Assembly: GCA_003290165.1 (NCBI GenBank)
Contig: QNQO01000645.1
Coordinates: 310,001-374,000 of the forward strand
DNA length: 64,000 nt
Source: Berberis thunbergii
Taxonomy: Eukaryota > Streptophyta > Magnoliopsida > Ranunculales > Berberidaceae
Reading direction: 5' to 3'
Part shown: positions 1-11,071 of the stretch, piece after piece
Numbering within the stretch: position 1 is the first letter of the stretch
How the letters are laid out: each line of letters opens with the position of its first letter
Notes under the pieces: generated by a model
Told to the model about the DNA's origin: nothing
Databases searched by the model: none
What the model saw: the letters and a program-made list of their open reading frames with translations, nothing else
Made by a program: the position numbers and the translations under genes

Positions 1-329
1 CACTCACACCTTCAAAAACCAACTAAACCTAACCTAACTACTCATCAGCTCCACCACACACATCTCAAGACCTCAAGTAGAGATAGAAAAGAGTGAGTGA
101 TCAAACCAATCAAAGTACATATTCCACCTCAATTCAAATTCAACACTATGAGAGAGTTAAGAAAGAAGACATACCGCTCAATGTCTCCCATCGACTCGAA
201 GATCGGTTCGATCTCTGAGCCAACACCGAACTCATCCAACACGTATAAAAAACTACACTAGAAAGTTTCACTTTCAGCAGTTCCATTTCCCTTACTGTGT
301 CACCCAACTTTTCTCCATGTCCTGTCTAC
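1..329. other. Left edge, no gene recognised
   Basis: I see no recognisable exon here. The stretch is AT-rich and lies just downstream (on the minus strand) of the acyl-CoA-binding-protein exons, so it may be further intron or captured sequence of the same transposon. The left end of that transposon is outside the window. Confidence 0.4.
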
Positions 330-1206
330 TTTTAGCAACAGATGACAAATTCCTCTCTGCACCTTCCTTGCAAGCCAATGCAGCTGCCAGTCATTCTTCT
401 AGAGTATTGTTCTTTCATATCAGTGAAGCCAACTTGGCCTCGTAAAACTGATGCAGTCCCACTGATTTTCCATCGGGATCAGGAAATACAATATCGTCAT
501 TACTGCTGAAATTTCTAATAACTTGCTTGGTATGGGGTTTTGAAAAGTCAGATAATGATAGAGTAGATATCACTTCTGTTGTGGGTTTACTCCCAACAAT
601 ACCAGTTCGGTCTCTGTCTTCAGGTTTAGTTCTCTGTTCCACTGCTTGAAAAGATTAAAAACTTGTCTTAGTGGCAGCAATATTACAAAGTATGACATGA
701 TAAAACTGAGCAATATTACAAAGTATGACACGATAAACTGGGATCAGGAAATACAATATTACAAAGTATGACAAAAATTAAAAACTTGTTTTCCTTCTCA
801 ACCTGATTTGAAGATTCCTTTTTGTATCCCCCAAATGCAACTAGGAAGACCTTCTCATTTTGCTGCACAGGAACTAAGCTAAATCCCTGTAACAAAACAC
901 TACTATTAAGCTACCATGCCACACTTTTAAAGGGAAACAATTATGATAACACAATGAAGTTACAATGACATAGAGATGCAACATTCACTCCCTTAATCTA
1001 AGAAAAAATTGTCTGGCAATTACCCATACCCAATAGGGACTAAATAGAATAGTTTTCGCAGATTGAAAATTATTGTCATTACGAAGAAAAGAAACCAGTA
1101 GTAAAACAAAACCTTACTTTGTAGGTGGTAACAGATGAAGGAGGTGCTGCCACGGCCATAGACCACTCGACGTTTATAACATCAAAGACCAAGGTATCTG
1201 CACGAC
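330..1206 (-). pseudogene. Kelch-type acyl-CoA-binding protein (ACBP4/5-like) gene fragment
   Basis: Three minus-strand exon-like blocks match the end of the kelch region and the following linker of plant ACBP4/ACBP5. Block 1206 to 1130 reads ..TLVFDVINVEWSMAV.., block 888 to 792 reads ..VQQNEKVFLVAFGG.., and block 655 to 414 is a charged linker ending in LHQFYEAKLASLI and a stop. In the family these are cytosolic acyl-CoA carriers with an N-terminal ACB domain followed by kelch repeats. The ACB domain and most kelch repeats are absent, so this is a 3' fragment. It lies next to HOS15 and isoamylase pieces on the same strand, which points to capture by a transposon. Family identity is a confident reading; any function is unlikely. 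Confidence 0.72.
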
Positions 1207-1264
1207 CTGAAAATATAAACACTTGTAGGTTTAAGCAAACAGAAGTGGTAGGGGCTTAAATGAA

Positions 1265-1465
1265 TTATAACATCACAGTGCACCTCGTTCCTGCGCGCAT
1301 TGTGATCCTCGCAGCTAAATCGCCTACATCGCCCTTGCAGGCCAAACAGAGCCGTAAAGCAGAGTCGTTCCAGAGCCTATTTCGAGTAGCAGTGACCCAT
1401 CCGAGGATGAAGGTCATCTTCCTAATCACATGCAAGAAATGACAAAGAACTAGATACCCACACAA
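1265..1465 (-). other. Unrecognised open stretch between two captured genes
   Basis: A minus-strand open frame of about 66 codons, clearly richer in G+C than its flanks. It follows a plausible acceptor (..GATTAG then GAAGATG). I do not recognise the peptide. It lies exactly between the HOS15-like exons and the ACBP-like exons, so it could be an exon of another captured gene or an out-of-frame exon. There is no catalytic motif or membrane segment. Confidence 0.25.
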
Positions 1466-1515
1466 TTATTTTGCACAAAAAGATATGCAATAATCAATCG
1501 TAGAAACAACAAACC

Positions 1516-1886
1516 TGATGACCAGAAAAGGTTTTAATAGGGTTTTTTTCTCCAATCTTACAAACGAAGATATTGGTGTCCGTTGAGAATGTGGCAAATG
1601 AAGCATTATTTCGCAAATCAACATCAAGAGTTGGAGCTGCAATAATATAGGTCATATTAACTTATACAAGCGAAAGTGACTCCGTCCAACACAAACAGTA
1701 AAATCCAAAAAATAAAGTAACATACCTAAGTGGAATTCAAATTGTTGCTTACACTCCCCTGTCTTCACATCCCACACTATCGCAGTTTTGTCCACACTGC
1801 CACTAAGAAGATAATCACCCTTTTTGTTCCACTTAAGAGAGAAGATCGGTCCTTTATGTTTGTTTAAAGTATTCCTGAGTTCACCT
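1516..1886 (-). pseudogene. HOS15/TBL1-like WD40 protein gene fragment
   Basis: Two minus-strand exons with good splice sites match the middle WD40 repeats of HOS15, the plant TBL1-like subunit of histone-deacetylase co-repressor complexes. Exon 1886 to about 1728 encodes ..[19 protein letters not shown] followed by [20 protein letters not shown]. Exon 1637 to 1516 encodes ..LDVDLRNNASFATFSTDT and ..CKIGEKNPIKTFSGHQ, ending at a GT donor. The LisH domain, the charged linker and the remaining repeats are missing, and the next exon downstream is not HOS15. This is a captured internal fragment and cannot form a complete propeller. Confidence 0.85.
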
Positions 1887-1889
1887 AGT

Positions 1890-3160
1890 TAAGAGAAAAT
1901 TAATCACCCAAAATCAGTATTGCGATATTCAAAGTGAAAACTAGTCGTGAATTTCACACAACCCATGAATCACTAGACAAAAAGGGAAAGAGAAACATGG
2001 AATACAAAACAAACTTTGCACGTGAAGAAGGATATCAATAGGACAAGACCCAAAAGAAATAAATGAAAACAGACACTGATACCCAACAACAATCATTTAT
2101 GAAAGTTCAAGATCTGCAGTTAGGTAGTGGTCTTACTTTTTGTTCTTCCAAGGACAGAGACACTTGTTCGGCTGGTGTACTGCCAAGTGGTTGTGCTCGT
2201 TATTTGGATCTATCACCCCTAAGGAGTATTGTTAGTTCATGAGCTACACTTTCTAGTTATGTCATCTGTTGCACTTGCTCCTCTGGAATAGAAGGCATTG
2301 ATGTTACTCGTTTGGACCTTCTACAACCTGCATGAGAAGGCACATCAATAGAGTTGCATGAAATTATCAACATTTTTTGAACTCAAAAGCATAATTTGTA
2401 ACTGCAATTAACGTAACATTCAATGTGAATTTTTACTTTGGTAAATTTACAGTGAACCTTCACTAGCTATATTGAAAATGAACTCTATATTGAAATAAAC
2501 ACAAACTTTTTCCTGCTTGCAACCGGGAAGATAACTAGTAAGCCAAACATAACAGCTCATGGTACCAATTTAATGAAATGATTAATAGATGACAATATAA
2601 TACACACGAAAAGTCATTGCAAAGGCTCAAAACAACGCTTAATTGTTCGCAATAGAAAATTTTCAAAAGCAGTTCATGACATGATATGAGCAACATTATG
2701 AGTATCTACAAAAGCAGATATAACAGAACATCATTCAATCTGCTCACAAAATGTAGTTAATCAATATTTCCTTCTATGGCTTGGGTTTACTACATACTCT
2801 CCTAATCAATATTTAGCAGCATACCACACCTAGTTTAGATTCGATGAGTTCATCTAACGCCAACACCATTTAGTAGCAGAAATACCAAATAAAAGCTGCA
2901 AAGTTAACTAAATCTCAAATCTACACAGATTCTTTTGAGTTCGACACAAATACAAGTAAACATAGTTATAACAATTTCATTCCTTTCTGTGAAATATTCA
3001 ACTTTTCAACTGTCATATATTTTTTTGAAGGAAACAAAATGCCAAAAGGACATTCATCTTAGACAAAATGGCAATGCATGGCATTCTTGTAATCAGAGTA
3101 AATTATGAAGCTGTCATATAAAGGTGATTTAAATGTCAAATCCACCATATACAAAAACAC
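1890..3160. other. AT-rich stretch without recognised gene
   Basis: No exon I can name. A short open minus-strand segment near 2150-2225 may be exon-like, but I do not recognise it. The rest looks like intron or inter-fragment sequence inside the captured-gene cluster. Confidence 0.4.
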
Positions 3161-3600
3161 TTGCAGGACGACCGTACCTTGTCATCCAGTTCAGATCGTT
3201 GCAAGTTGTTACCATCAGATCACAAATGGAGAGGACTTGAAGGTGATTCATTTCCATCATCTGAAATCTTGCTCAGGGAATCCAACACATCTTCAACCTC
3301 ATCCATGGATTTCTGTTGTGGGGTATTAGCTTATTTCATGTCAACTTCAGTTTTTTTCAATTTCTCCTCTCACAGAAACAGGTTTCATCCCCTCTCTCTC
3401 AGATTTTTTACTGTCCATACTATCAACTTTACGCCGTTTTGGAGGATCCTAAGATTCGCTATCTTCTACCACTTCATTTTCAACATCTTCATCCTCCACC
3501 TCAGCATTTTCTTCAGTTTCCTCCACCTCAGCATTCTCTTCATCTTCCTCCACTTCATAGTTATCTTTCGGTTTCCTGGATTTCATGTGTAAAAATTTTC
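3161..3600 (-). pseudogene. Acidic repeat segment with nuclear-localisation-like motif, unidentified fragment
   Basis: Read on the minus strand, this stretch gives repeated Glu/Val/Asp blocks (EENAEVEETEENAEVEDED..), then a stop, then DPPKRRKVDSMDSKK, which looks like a nuclear localisation signal. The composition is typical of nuclear acidic proteins, but I cannot name the family. In-frame stops and the position directly after the last isoamylase exon suggest another captured gene piece joined downstream. The plus-strand open frames over the same bases are low-complexity shadows. Confidence 0.35.
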
Positions 3601-3696
3601 AGTAGAAACAGGCCTCAGAATGAACTGGCCAACTTATTACTGAAACTTGCCAACAGGATAATTGTCAATACCTTCTGAGCAAATTAATAAGAAAAT

Positions 3697-6600
3697 ACCT
3701 TAAGGAGTCCAGTATAAACTGGCGAACACAGGATGATTGCAGTTGAAAGTGTTCCCACAACCTGAATAATTATAAAACTGTCCCTGTAGGGATAAAAAAA
3801 AGAAAATTTAATTATAATAAAAACAGTAACATATATTAATATAAGACCTTTTAAGGGTATACATCTAAATTAAAAAACCAGGACTATTGATATTTTCACT
3901 CCTTTTCTTGGAATTTCGATATGTAAGAGAGCGGCATTCAATTTACTTGACCATTATTGAGGACATCCTTAAATATTCATCTCTTTAAAAAGAACCCCAT
4001 AGTTCAGATCATCCAAAAGAGTTTAAGACATCTAGTTCATTCTTCTTCTTTGTCTACAAATCAAATTGTTCACTGTAAAATATCTAAGTATCTTCTAACT
4101 TCTTTTATTTGATCTTATTCTAAAAAGAAAGAAGGTTTTCCAAGTATTTTAATGACAACTAACATTCTTATCCGTGTAATTAATATGTGGCAACATTGCC
4201 TTTAAGATAATCATTACCCATATGCTAGTTATTAAAACTGTCATCTTGTTAATGATTTTCAAACTACTAGCATTTTCTTAAAAAAAATTTAGATTAGATA
4301 CTACAGGAGCTCTCTCACTTTTCTCTTCAAAAGACAATACAACTCACCAAAATATCAATTGTACCTTAGGTGCGAGCATATAAAAGACACTGTTATCAAC
4401 ACCTCTGAAAGACAATGTAAGCCCCTTCTTATTGCCTTCAGCCGTGTGATTGAAAACCACATCCATGATCACCTGAAAATAAAAATAAATATGAATACAA
4501 AGGCAGAACAAGCCAAACATGCAAATGGAATATCTTATATGTTTCAAAGAGTTGTCACCTCAATCCCTCTTTTATGTGCTTCCCTAACCAGAGTCTTAAC
4601 TTCATTTATAGCGTCACGGCCACAATTACGTGTGCCAGCAGAAGAATATCTTAGCATTGGTGAAAAAAAATTGATAGTTGAATATCCCCAAAAGTTCAGC
4701 CTAAATCAAAAAATCAACAATGACATATCATGACTAATAAGATGGAATTTGATTTTATCGAGGGGAAAACAAGCGAATATGAAGAAGATAACAACATATT
4801 ATTTTTGTCACTTTGAATTTTATATGTATCAAACACAATGGGTTCTAAGGGAGGACATTGTTAACATCCAGAAAGCACTGATTGAACAACTAATTTCATC
4901 CAGTACTAATGCAACACTTCACACTTTCACAGGGTAGTGACTTAAAATAGGGAGAAAAAAGTCGTCAAAAATTTTAGACATCTTCAATATGTAAGAGTTC
5001 GAAAAGAAGATAATAGCACTTGGACCAATGCACGCCTACATAACATCGCCCAAAATGCCAACTTATTTAGGGTGTGAGAATAATTCAGGAAATGAACAGA
5101 ACAAGTGATAGTGAAGAAAAGTACAAAATCATCTGCAGAAGTCTTTCAATCACTAGCAATCAATAACTTGATATGAAGAGAGAATTGACCTACTTATAAT
5201 CACCCAGGACTGAATTGTAGGTAAAATGCTCCAACTCATTATATTCTTGGCATGGCATTAGCTCTATACAGTTGATCCCAAGCTCCTGCAAAATGCATGA
5301 AACTGTACTGATGTTGTCATATGGAGAAAACATGGATGACAACATCAATAGATGACCAATAAACTTTATCATCAGAGATCATATATGTCTTACCCCAGAT
5401 AATGAAATTGGCAATTCATTCCAACTGATTGAGCGTACAACAAAATGGCTTGCACAGTATTTTTCCAGTCATCCAAAAGGACATGATATTCAATAAAAGT
5501 TTTTATTGTCAAACACTTCTAATACATAGTGAAATAAGATGCTTCATTGAGAAAAAAAAAAGAATGAGAACCAAACCAGCCACTATGAATTCCCTATGCA
5601 AAACCAATAGTAACCACCAATAACAAAAACATGATCATAAAACCCTTTGGTATGTGAAAATTATTTGCTTTTTCCTAGGCATGAGAAAGCTATAGGTCCT
5701 AAAGAAGGACTCGAAATTCCAACTGATTGAGCGTACAACAAAATTGCTTGCACAGTATTTTTTCAGTCATCCAAAAGAACATGATATTCGATAAAAGTTT
5801 TCATAGTCAAACACTTTTAATACATAGTGAAATAAGATGTTTCATTGAGTCAAATTCATTAAGAAAAAAAAAAAGAATGAGAACCAAACCAGCCACTATG
5901 AATTCCCTATGCAAAACCAATAATAACCACCAATAACAAAAACATGATCATAAAACCTTTTGGTATGTGAAAATTATTTGCTTTTTCCTAGGCATAGGTC
6001 CTAAAGAAGGACTCGAAATTCATATATGATTTTCTTCAACAACATTCTTTGAAGTGGTTCGTGTACATGATAGTGTATTCCAAAATGACTAATTATAAAC
6101 ACTTCTATTACTGCATTCTATCATGGATAATATACCTTAGTCTATCCCAACTGGCTAGCACAGTTCAGCTTATTTGTCTAATATGACTTAAGACACCACT
6201 AAGTGAAAATTTTCCCTTGAAACATCAGAAGACTTCATAAAACATAACTGTAGAGATAAGGGTGCCTAATGATTCATCAAATCCCAGAAGACTTCCTACT
6301 TATTTGACTTAATGAAGTAGATACTCAATGCTTCAATTGACTTCCTTAAAAACAAATATATTCCAGAACAACATGCAAGTACCCTAGCTTGAATCTCTAG
6401 AAAATCTAAACACTAATGAACTTGTACCTTTAAGTGATCAAGTTTATCTACTACACCAAGGTATGTCCCCGGGAAGTTCGTGTTGCTTGAGTCATGTTTC
6501 GTAAACCCACGAACATGCATTTCATAAATTATGAGGTCTTTTTGAGGATTGTTTAATGGCAAATCCCCCTCCCAATCAAACTGCAAAATTTAAATGGTCA

Positions 6601-6757
6601 AGGGCTATTGCAGCAAATAAAGTAAAATGGACGGAACCAACATATATGAATTTGTATTATACCTCATTATCAGATGACGGCACCATGCCAGCCATTTGAG
6701 GCCAGCAATTACCATCAGGTCCCAAGGCACCATACGCCTCTCTGCTTACAACTGCCT
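3697..6757 (-). pseudogene. Isoamylase-type starch debranching enzyme 3 (ISA3-like) fragment
   Basis: Six minus-strand exons in the right order match plastid isoamylase 3, a GH13 enzyme that removes alpha-1,6 branches during starch breakdown. They are 6756-6663 (..EAYGALGPDGNCWPQM), 6580-6429 (QFDWEGDLPLNNPQKDLIIY..), 5286-5195 (ELGINCIELMPC), 4701-4562 (RLNFWGYSTINFFSP..), 4474-4364 ([16 protein letters not shown]13 conserved region I) and 3787-3697 (FYNYSGCGNTFNCNHPV). The last exon has a 1-base deletion just after HPV that breaks the frame. The transit peptide, the carbohydrate-binding module and the catalytic Asp/Glu regions II-IV are absent. This is a captured partial copy; the family call is secure. 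Confidence 0.88.
5421..6017. repeat. Direct tandem duplication of about 298 bp
   Basis: Two adjacent copies, about 5421-5718 and 5719-6017, begin with CCAACTGATTGAGCGTACAA and end with a shared GGTCCTAAAGAAGGACTCG segment. They differ by scattered substitutions and small indels. They lie within the intron between two isoamylase-like exons and are not coding. Confidence 0.85.
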
Positions 6758-8116
6758 AAAATAAGGATTAGTTTTTCCATTTACTTTAAATGCATAGAAA
6801 GAAAAACAATTTTAACACTGTGCAAAAGCAGTAATGAATCTAAAACTGCAACAATAGAATCAATCAATCTTAGAGGGTATCCTAAATGTTTCCTACCTTA
6901 GCATATGAAATGTTAGTAGTTCATACACATCCAGCACTACAGCATACCCAGGCAGAGTCTAATCACATCTTCAATGCATTGGTGAATTATGCCCAACATA
7001 CCATTATTATTATTGAAGTAAAGAGGCCGAGGCACTAACTATAACATATAGAATGGGCAGGGCAAGATGCATGATTCATGTCCCAAAAGCAAACTCCCAT
7101 GCAAAGCTCACAAATACAAACATTCTCTTCAACAGTAATAGAGTGAGTACCCTACCATCCACTTCTCTCAAGTCCAACATCAGAATTCAGACACAACCCC
7201 TTCCCTGACTCATTTCAACTCCAACCACTAAAGTCCTCATTTCTCTACTTTTTGTTTGTTAAGAGATTCTCAAGTCAACACCTCACAAACTATATAACCC
7301 CCCTCATACCATTGCACTTGTGCAAAAATTCAACCAACTGGCATGAAATTTAAGCTAGCTCTGTGAAATTTAAACTTAATAATAGTACGAGAAGCATATT
7401 TTAAATTTGTTAGCAGTTTTTCATGATGGGTTTCTGCTGTATGTAGTAACTATTGAATCTATAATGTAGAAAGGACAGAAACCAATTCAACACTACTGTT
7501 CTTCCATCTCCTCCACTTCCACAAACACCAATATTGTATAGAAGTCTGCATTTCTTATTGTGAAACCATCTTGGCATAAAGGGGTTTTAAAACTCAACAA
7601 TCTACTTCAAAATACGTCGGCAAGACCATCACAAACTACAACTACAAAATGGATTTTCACAAAACACAAAAATCACCAAAAAAAAAAACCACAAATCTGA
7701 GGTTGGATACCAAAAAAAAAAACTCAACTTCAACCGAGAATGCTAAAAATGATACAAATTCAAATAGATTCTAAAGATTGCACAAATATGAGTTTTGGTA
7801 CAAAATACCATGTCAATCCGTCACCAACCGCTCAAATCGCAGTATATAGATCCTATACAATAGACACAATGAAACAAATTGAATCAGTGAGAGATGAGAA
7901 CAATAGAAGAGAAGAAGAGAGAGAGGAAGAGAGGTTAGGCAAACCTGGAGGAGAGAGATGAGATCACAGAGGAGGAGAGGAGAACCGATTGAAGGCTGCG
8001 AAGGAGGAGGAGGATCTCGAAGCTCGAATGGCTAGATGGCCAAACCCCATCGCGTTTTGTTGCTTGTACAAACACAGACACTGCACTGTGTTTTGGTTGT
8101 TTAGGTTGCTCGAATT
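6758..8116. other. Non-coding stretch upstream of the captured exons
   Basis: No recognisable exon. It lies between the first isoamylase-like exon and the CACTA end at 8541. In such elements this is where a transposon promoter and leader would sit, but I can point to no specific signal. Confidence 0.35.
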
Positions 8117-8172
8117 CTCCCTCTCTCTTTCCTTCTCCTTCTCCTTCTCCTTCTCCTTCTATTTTCCCTCTC
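8117..8172. repeat. CT-rich microsatellite (CTCCTT units)
   Basis: A run of CTCCTT and CTTTCC units on the plus strand. It explains the acidic/charged and Ser/Phe-rich open frames predicted over it, which I do not treat as genes. Confidence 0.8.
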
Positions 8173-8318
8173 CTTGAAATTTTAGGGTTTGAAGCAAAGG
8201 GTTGAAAAGGGGGAGATGGAGCGGGAACGCGCGGGAAGCAATTTTTTTTAGCAAAATTACGCCCGCGAGAAATCGACTTCCTTCTCCACACGTCCACGTG
8301 CAACACACGTGCACTTTT

Positions 8319-8541
8319 GCAACGGTTTTAAGCCGTTGGGCACTATAGCCACGGATTTTAGCCGTGGCAAACACACCCACGGTTTAGAACCGTGGCCAAG
8401 CCTTTTTTTAGCCACGGTTTTAAGCCATTGGGCACTATAGCCACGGTTTTAAGCCGTTGGGCACTATAGCCATGGCAAACACACCAACGGCTTAGAACCG
8501 TGGCCACCCCTGTGTAGCTAATCAGGTCTTTTGGTGTAGTG
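8319..8541 (+). mobile_element. CACTA element terminus, family 1
   Basis: The terminal 14 bases (8528-8541, CTTTTGGTGTAGTG) are the inverted form of a CACTACACCAAAAG end, the hallmark of CACTA (En/Spm) transposons. Inside it is an array of short subterminal repeats, AACGGTTTTAAGCCGTTGG and CCACGG..CCGTGG, in both orientations, which are typical transposase-binding motifs. The element extends leftward and its other end is outside the window. The captured ACBP, HOS15 and isoamylase exons therefore probably lie inside it, reading away from this end. Confidence 0.85.
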
Positions 8542-9126
8542 AGTTTGAGATGATACCTAAAGAACAATACTTGAACTAGGTTAGATGGCCACCACATGTA
8601 AGGAGAATACCTCAACCACAACTCAAAACCAGTGTGCTAACCGCACACGCTGAAAGCAGCTGCGGCCGGAAACAGCACGTACAGCAATAAACATTAAAAG
8701 AAAGACATCATAATCAAAAAGTAAACATAAATAAACATTAAAAAGTAAGAAAATTCACCATTAGACTCTTGGTTTTTGAGTGTTTTTGTGTAGAAAATAG
8801 AACTCCTGTATAAAGAAAGACATCATAATCAATATCAAAAGCAATAGACATAAATATGAGAACAAAGCAAACTGTAGTATATGCACCATAGCAATCAAAT
8901 ATGAACTAAGGTCATACCAATTGTTGCGAATGAGAATTCAAATAGAAGAAACAATGTTTCAAATGGGATGAGGCAAGCAATAATCATTTTGTGGTTAAGT
9001 CTATATATACTTGCACTTAAGCTTCAGCTAGTTACCTTAAAATGAACAATCACGTGCCCGTAGTGTATTTTACTCAGCTCCTCTTTTGCTGCCACCATTA
9101 CATTGCTTCCAACATAGTTGTAACTA
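8542..9126. other. Spacer between a CACTA end and a CACTA transposase gene
   Basis: No exon recognised. The minus-strand open frame at 8358-8621 runs over the subterminal repeats and is not a gene. Confidence 0.4.
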
Positions 9127-10778
9127 TCAATCATCAAGTTCTACATGAGTTCTACACCATACGAAGAAATCACCAACGTCCAAATCCCCCATCTTGTCTC
9201 CTTTTGGATCACTTTTGTAAAGTTTCACCCCAGTCCTGAATTTGAAGCATAAGGAAAGTCTGATCTCTGTTGCAGTGTTCAATGATCCATGACAAGCGCA
9301 AGAGAATTGATGGATAGGATCTACAACCTCTAATGCTATCGCAATGACATTCCTTTCCCAATCACAAACTTTGTATCTCCTTGACACTGAAGGAATAGGA
9401 TTGCTTGGAGAAGGAAACCTCGCAACACCTTCAGAAGATGATGGTAATGGAGATGGTGGTAATGGAGATGGAGGTAATGGATTTTCTGGTTGCCTTGTCG
9501 ATTGTGCATGGGATGACGGTGTATCTTCAGTTCTTTGAACAACTCCTTGTATTCCCTCACTTGTTGACGGTCTTACATAAGTTCCACTTTCAAGTCTCTC
9601 TCGTATCCATCTAACATTTTCTTCCAATCTATCATATTTTTCGCTACATTTTTTTACTTCCAATGTTTTTTCCAAAAGCAATGAACGAGCGGGAAGTGCA
9701 GCATCATGTTTCCTTTTAGAGACAGTGGTTCCAACACAACGAGTGCGTCCCCTCGCTTCTTGGCCAAACACTTGGCTTAGAGGATCATCATCAATAGTGA
9801 GGTCAGTAGTACCCTGAACTGAAGATTCTTGCAAGGCAGCTTTTTCTACTTTAACTTGTTCCTTCAAAAGAGTGAAAAAATAAAATAAATCAGGACACAA
9901 ATAATATTCAAACAACTACAAAGTAAATTAAAAATTGGGTATAAAAGACATCATTGGGCACATACCATATATTGTTGAGAACCATGCGTAGATTTTCCAT
10001 CCTTTCCCGTGTGACAAGCAATCCATATGTCAGTGCGTATGACTAGTTCCCCATCAGGGTTCTTCTCAACCTATATACTTGAAAGATTAGTCTCAGCCTA
10101 TATAGTTAAATGGTATATAATATTGTACTAGTAGCTAGAAACTCAATTACCATTTCATACTCTACTTCTGCAACACTCTTTTGGCCACCCCCCCCCCCCC
10201 CCCCATACATACTTTGAAGCCTTTTTGTTTTTTGCATTTTGGGCTCTAATTGCCTTCGCTTCAGAGGTGCTCTCATAGCAAACAAACTCCTTCCAATCCT
10301 CCTCTCTTACACCATTTGGAACATGCTTCTCTTGTTCCTCAATGGTAGGATACTTATCCAAATAATTCTTCCTAAGATCTGCCTTGAACCTTCTATAATA
10401 TTCAGGCATTTTCAAACGCACACTCTTTTTCACATAATTTGGGATGTCGTATTCACGCTGCAAATAAGCCATTGAGATATAAGTTGAAAATAAAATAAGA
10501 CATTATGAAAATCAATGATGTAAAATCTCACCTTGAGGCCATTCCACACATCCTCTTTTAGTTGTCAGTAACATGGTGCCAACCCTTGAATTTGATGGGC
10601 ACAAGGGTTTCAACAAGCTTTCCAATGTTTTATTGAAATTTCTAGCACCAAGTCCAACTGCTAAACCGTGGAGGTTGAATTGTATGGTCTGTTTAACTTC
10701 AATGTCATCATTTGTAGATCTAGTGACATCAATGGTGGGGAGATTGTCGCGAGTACTATCCATTTCTATCAATGACAT
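9127..10778 (-). pseudogene. CACTA-type plant transposase gene (Transposase_24, Ptta/En/Spm)
   Basis: Minus-strand exons give a protein of the plant Ptta/En/Spm family, the accessory DNA-binding protein of CACTA elements. Exon 10778-10533 ends in KEDVWNGLK. Exon about 10463-10150 includes YYRRFKADLRKNYLDKYPT and GVREEDWKEFVCY. Exon about 10069-9962 reads EKNPDGELVIRTDIWIACHT. Exon 9861-9127 contains DPLSQVFGQEARGRTR and a coiled-coil segment. It is damaged: one base is missing just before LKEDVW (near 10563), and a run of about 18 C (10187-10204; G on the coding strand) breaks the frame between ASKYV and the following QKSVAEVEYEM. It belongs to the element whose end lies at 13845. Confidence 0.8.
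10187..10204. repeat. Homopolymer C tract (G on the coding strand)
   Basis: A run of about 18 C inside an exon of the CACTA transposase gene. On either side the coding frames are family-like but out of phase, so the tract probably expanded by slippage or is misread. Confidence 0.85.
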
Positions 10779-10879
10779 TATAGATATTAACCATTATCAA
10801 ACAAAAGAAATAAGAATCAACTATATACACCACATTTATAGATAATTTCCTTCCACAACATATCACCACAAATAAATTT

Positions 10880-11071
10880 TTATAAAGCATTGGAAAAGCC
10901 AATCTGAATACATACTAGTTGGTCCTTTGGCCTCTTATCTTTCTTACTAGCAACAAAATGAGCAATGGCATCCATGGAGACACCACTATCTTGTGTCACC
11001 AAACATTCATCCAAAGAACTTGTCGCAAATGTGAAACCATTTACACAATATTTTTGATATTGGGTTGCCAA
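10880..11071 (-). pseudogene. CACTA transposase C-terminal region fragment (DUF4216-like)
   Basis: The minus-strand peptide YQKYCVNGFTFATSSLDECL followed by VTQDSGVSMDAIAHF matches the pattern (Y..Y.VNGY.FHT....R.TQNSGV) that follows the TNP2 transposase core in plant CACTA proteins. Only this piece remains; the TNP2 catalytic domain is not seen. It lies just upstream of the Transposase_24 gene on the same strand, the usual CACTA order. Confidence 0.6.

Noticed and set aside
1516..1886. A working HOS15 gene
   Set aside because: Only two internal exons are present and neighbouring exons belong to other genes.
7935..8380. 123-codon and 73-codon minus-strand frames near the CACTA end
   Set aside because: They run over a CT microsatellite and subterminal repeats and match nothing I know.
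9042..9614. Plus-strand frames of 64-69 codons over the CACTA transposase region
   Set aside because: Antisense shadows of the minus-strand Transposase_24 exons.
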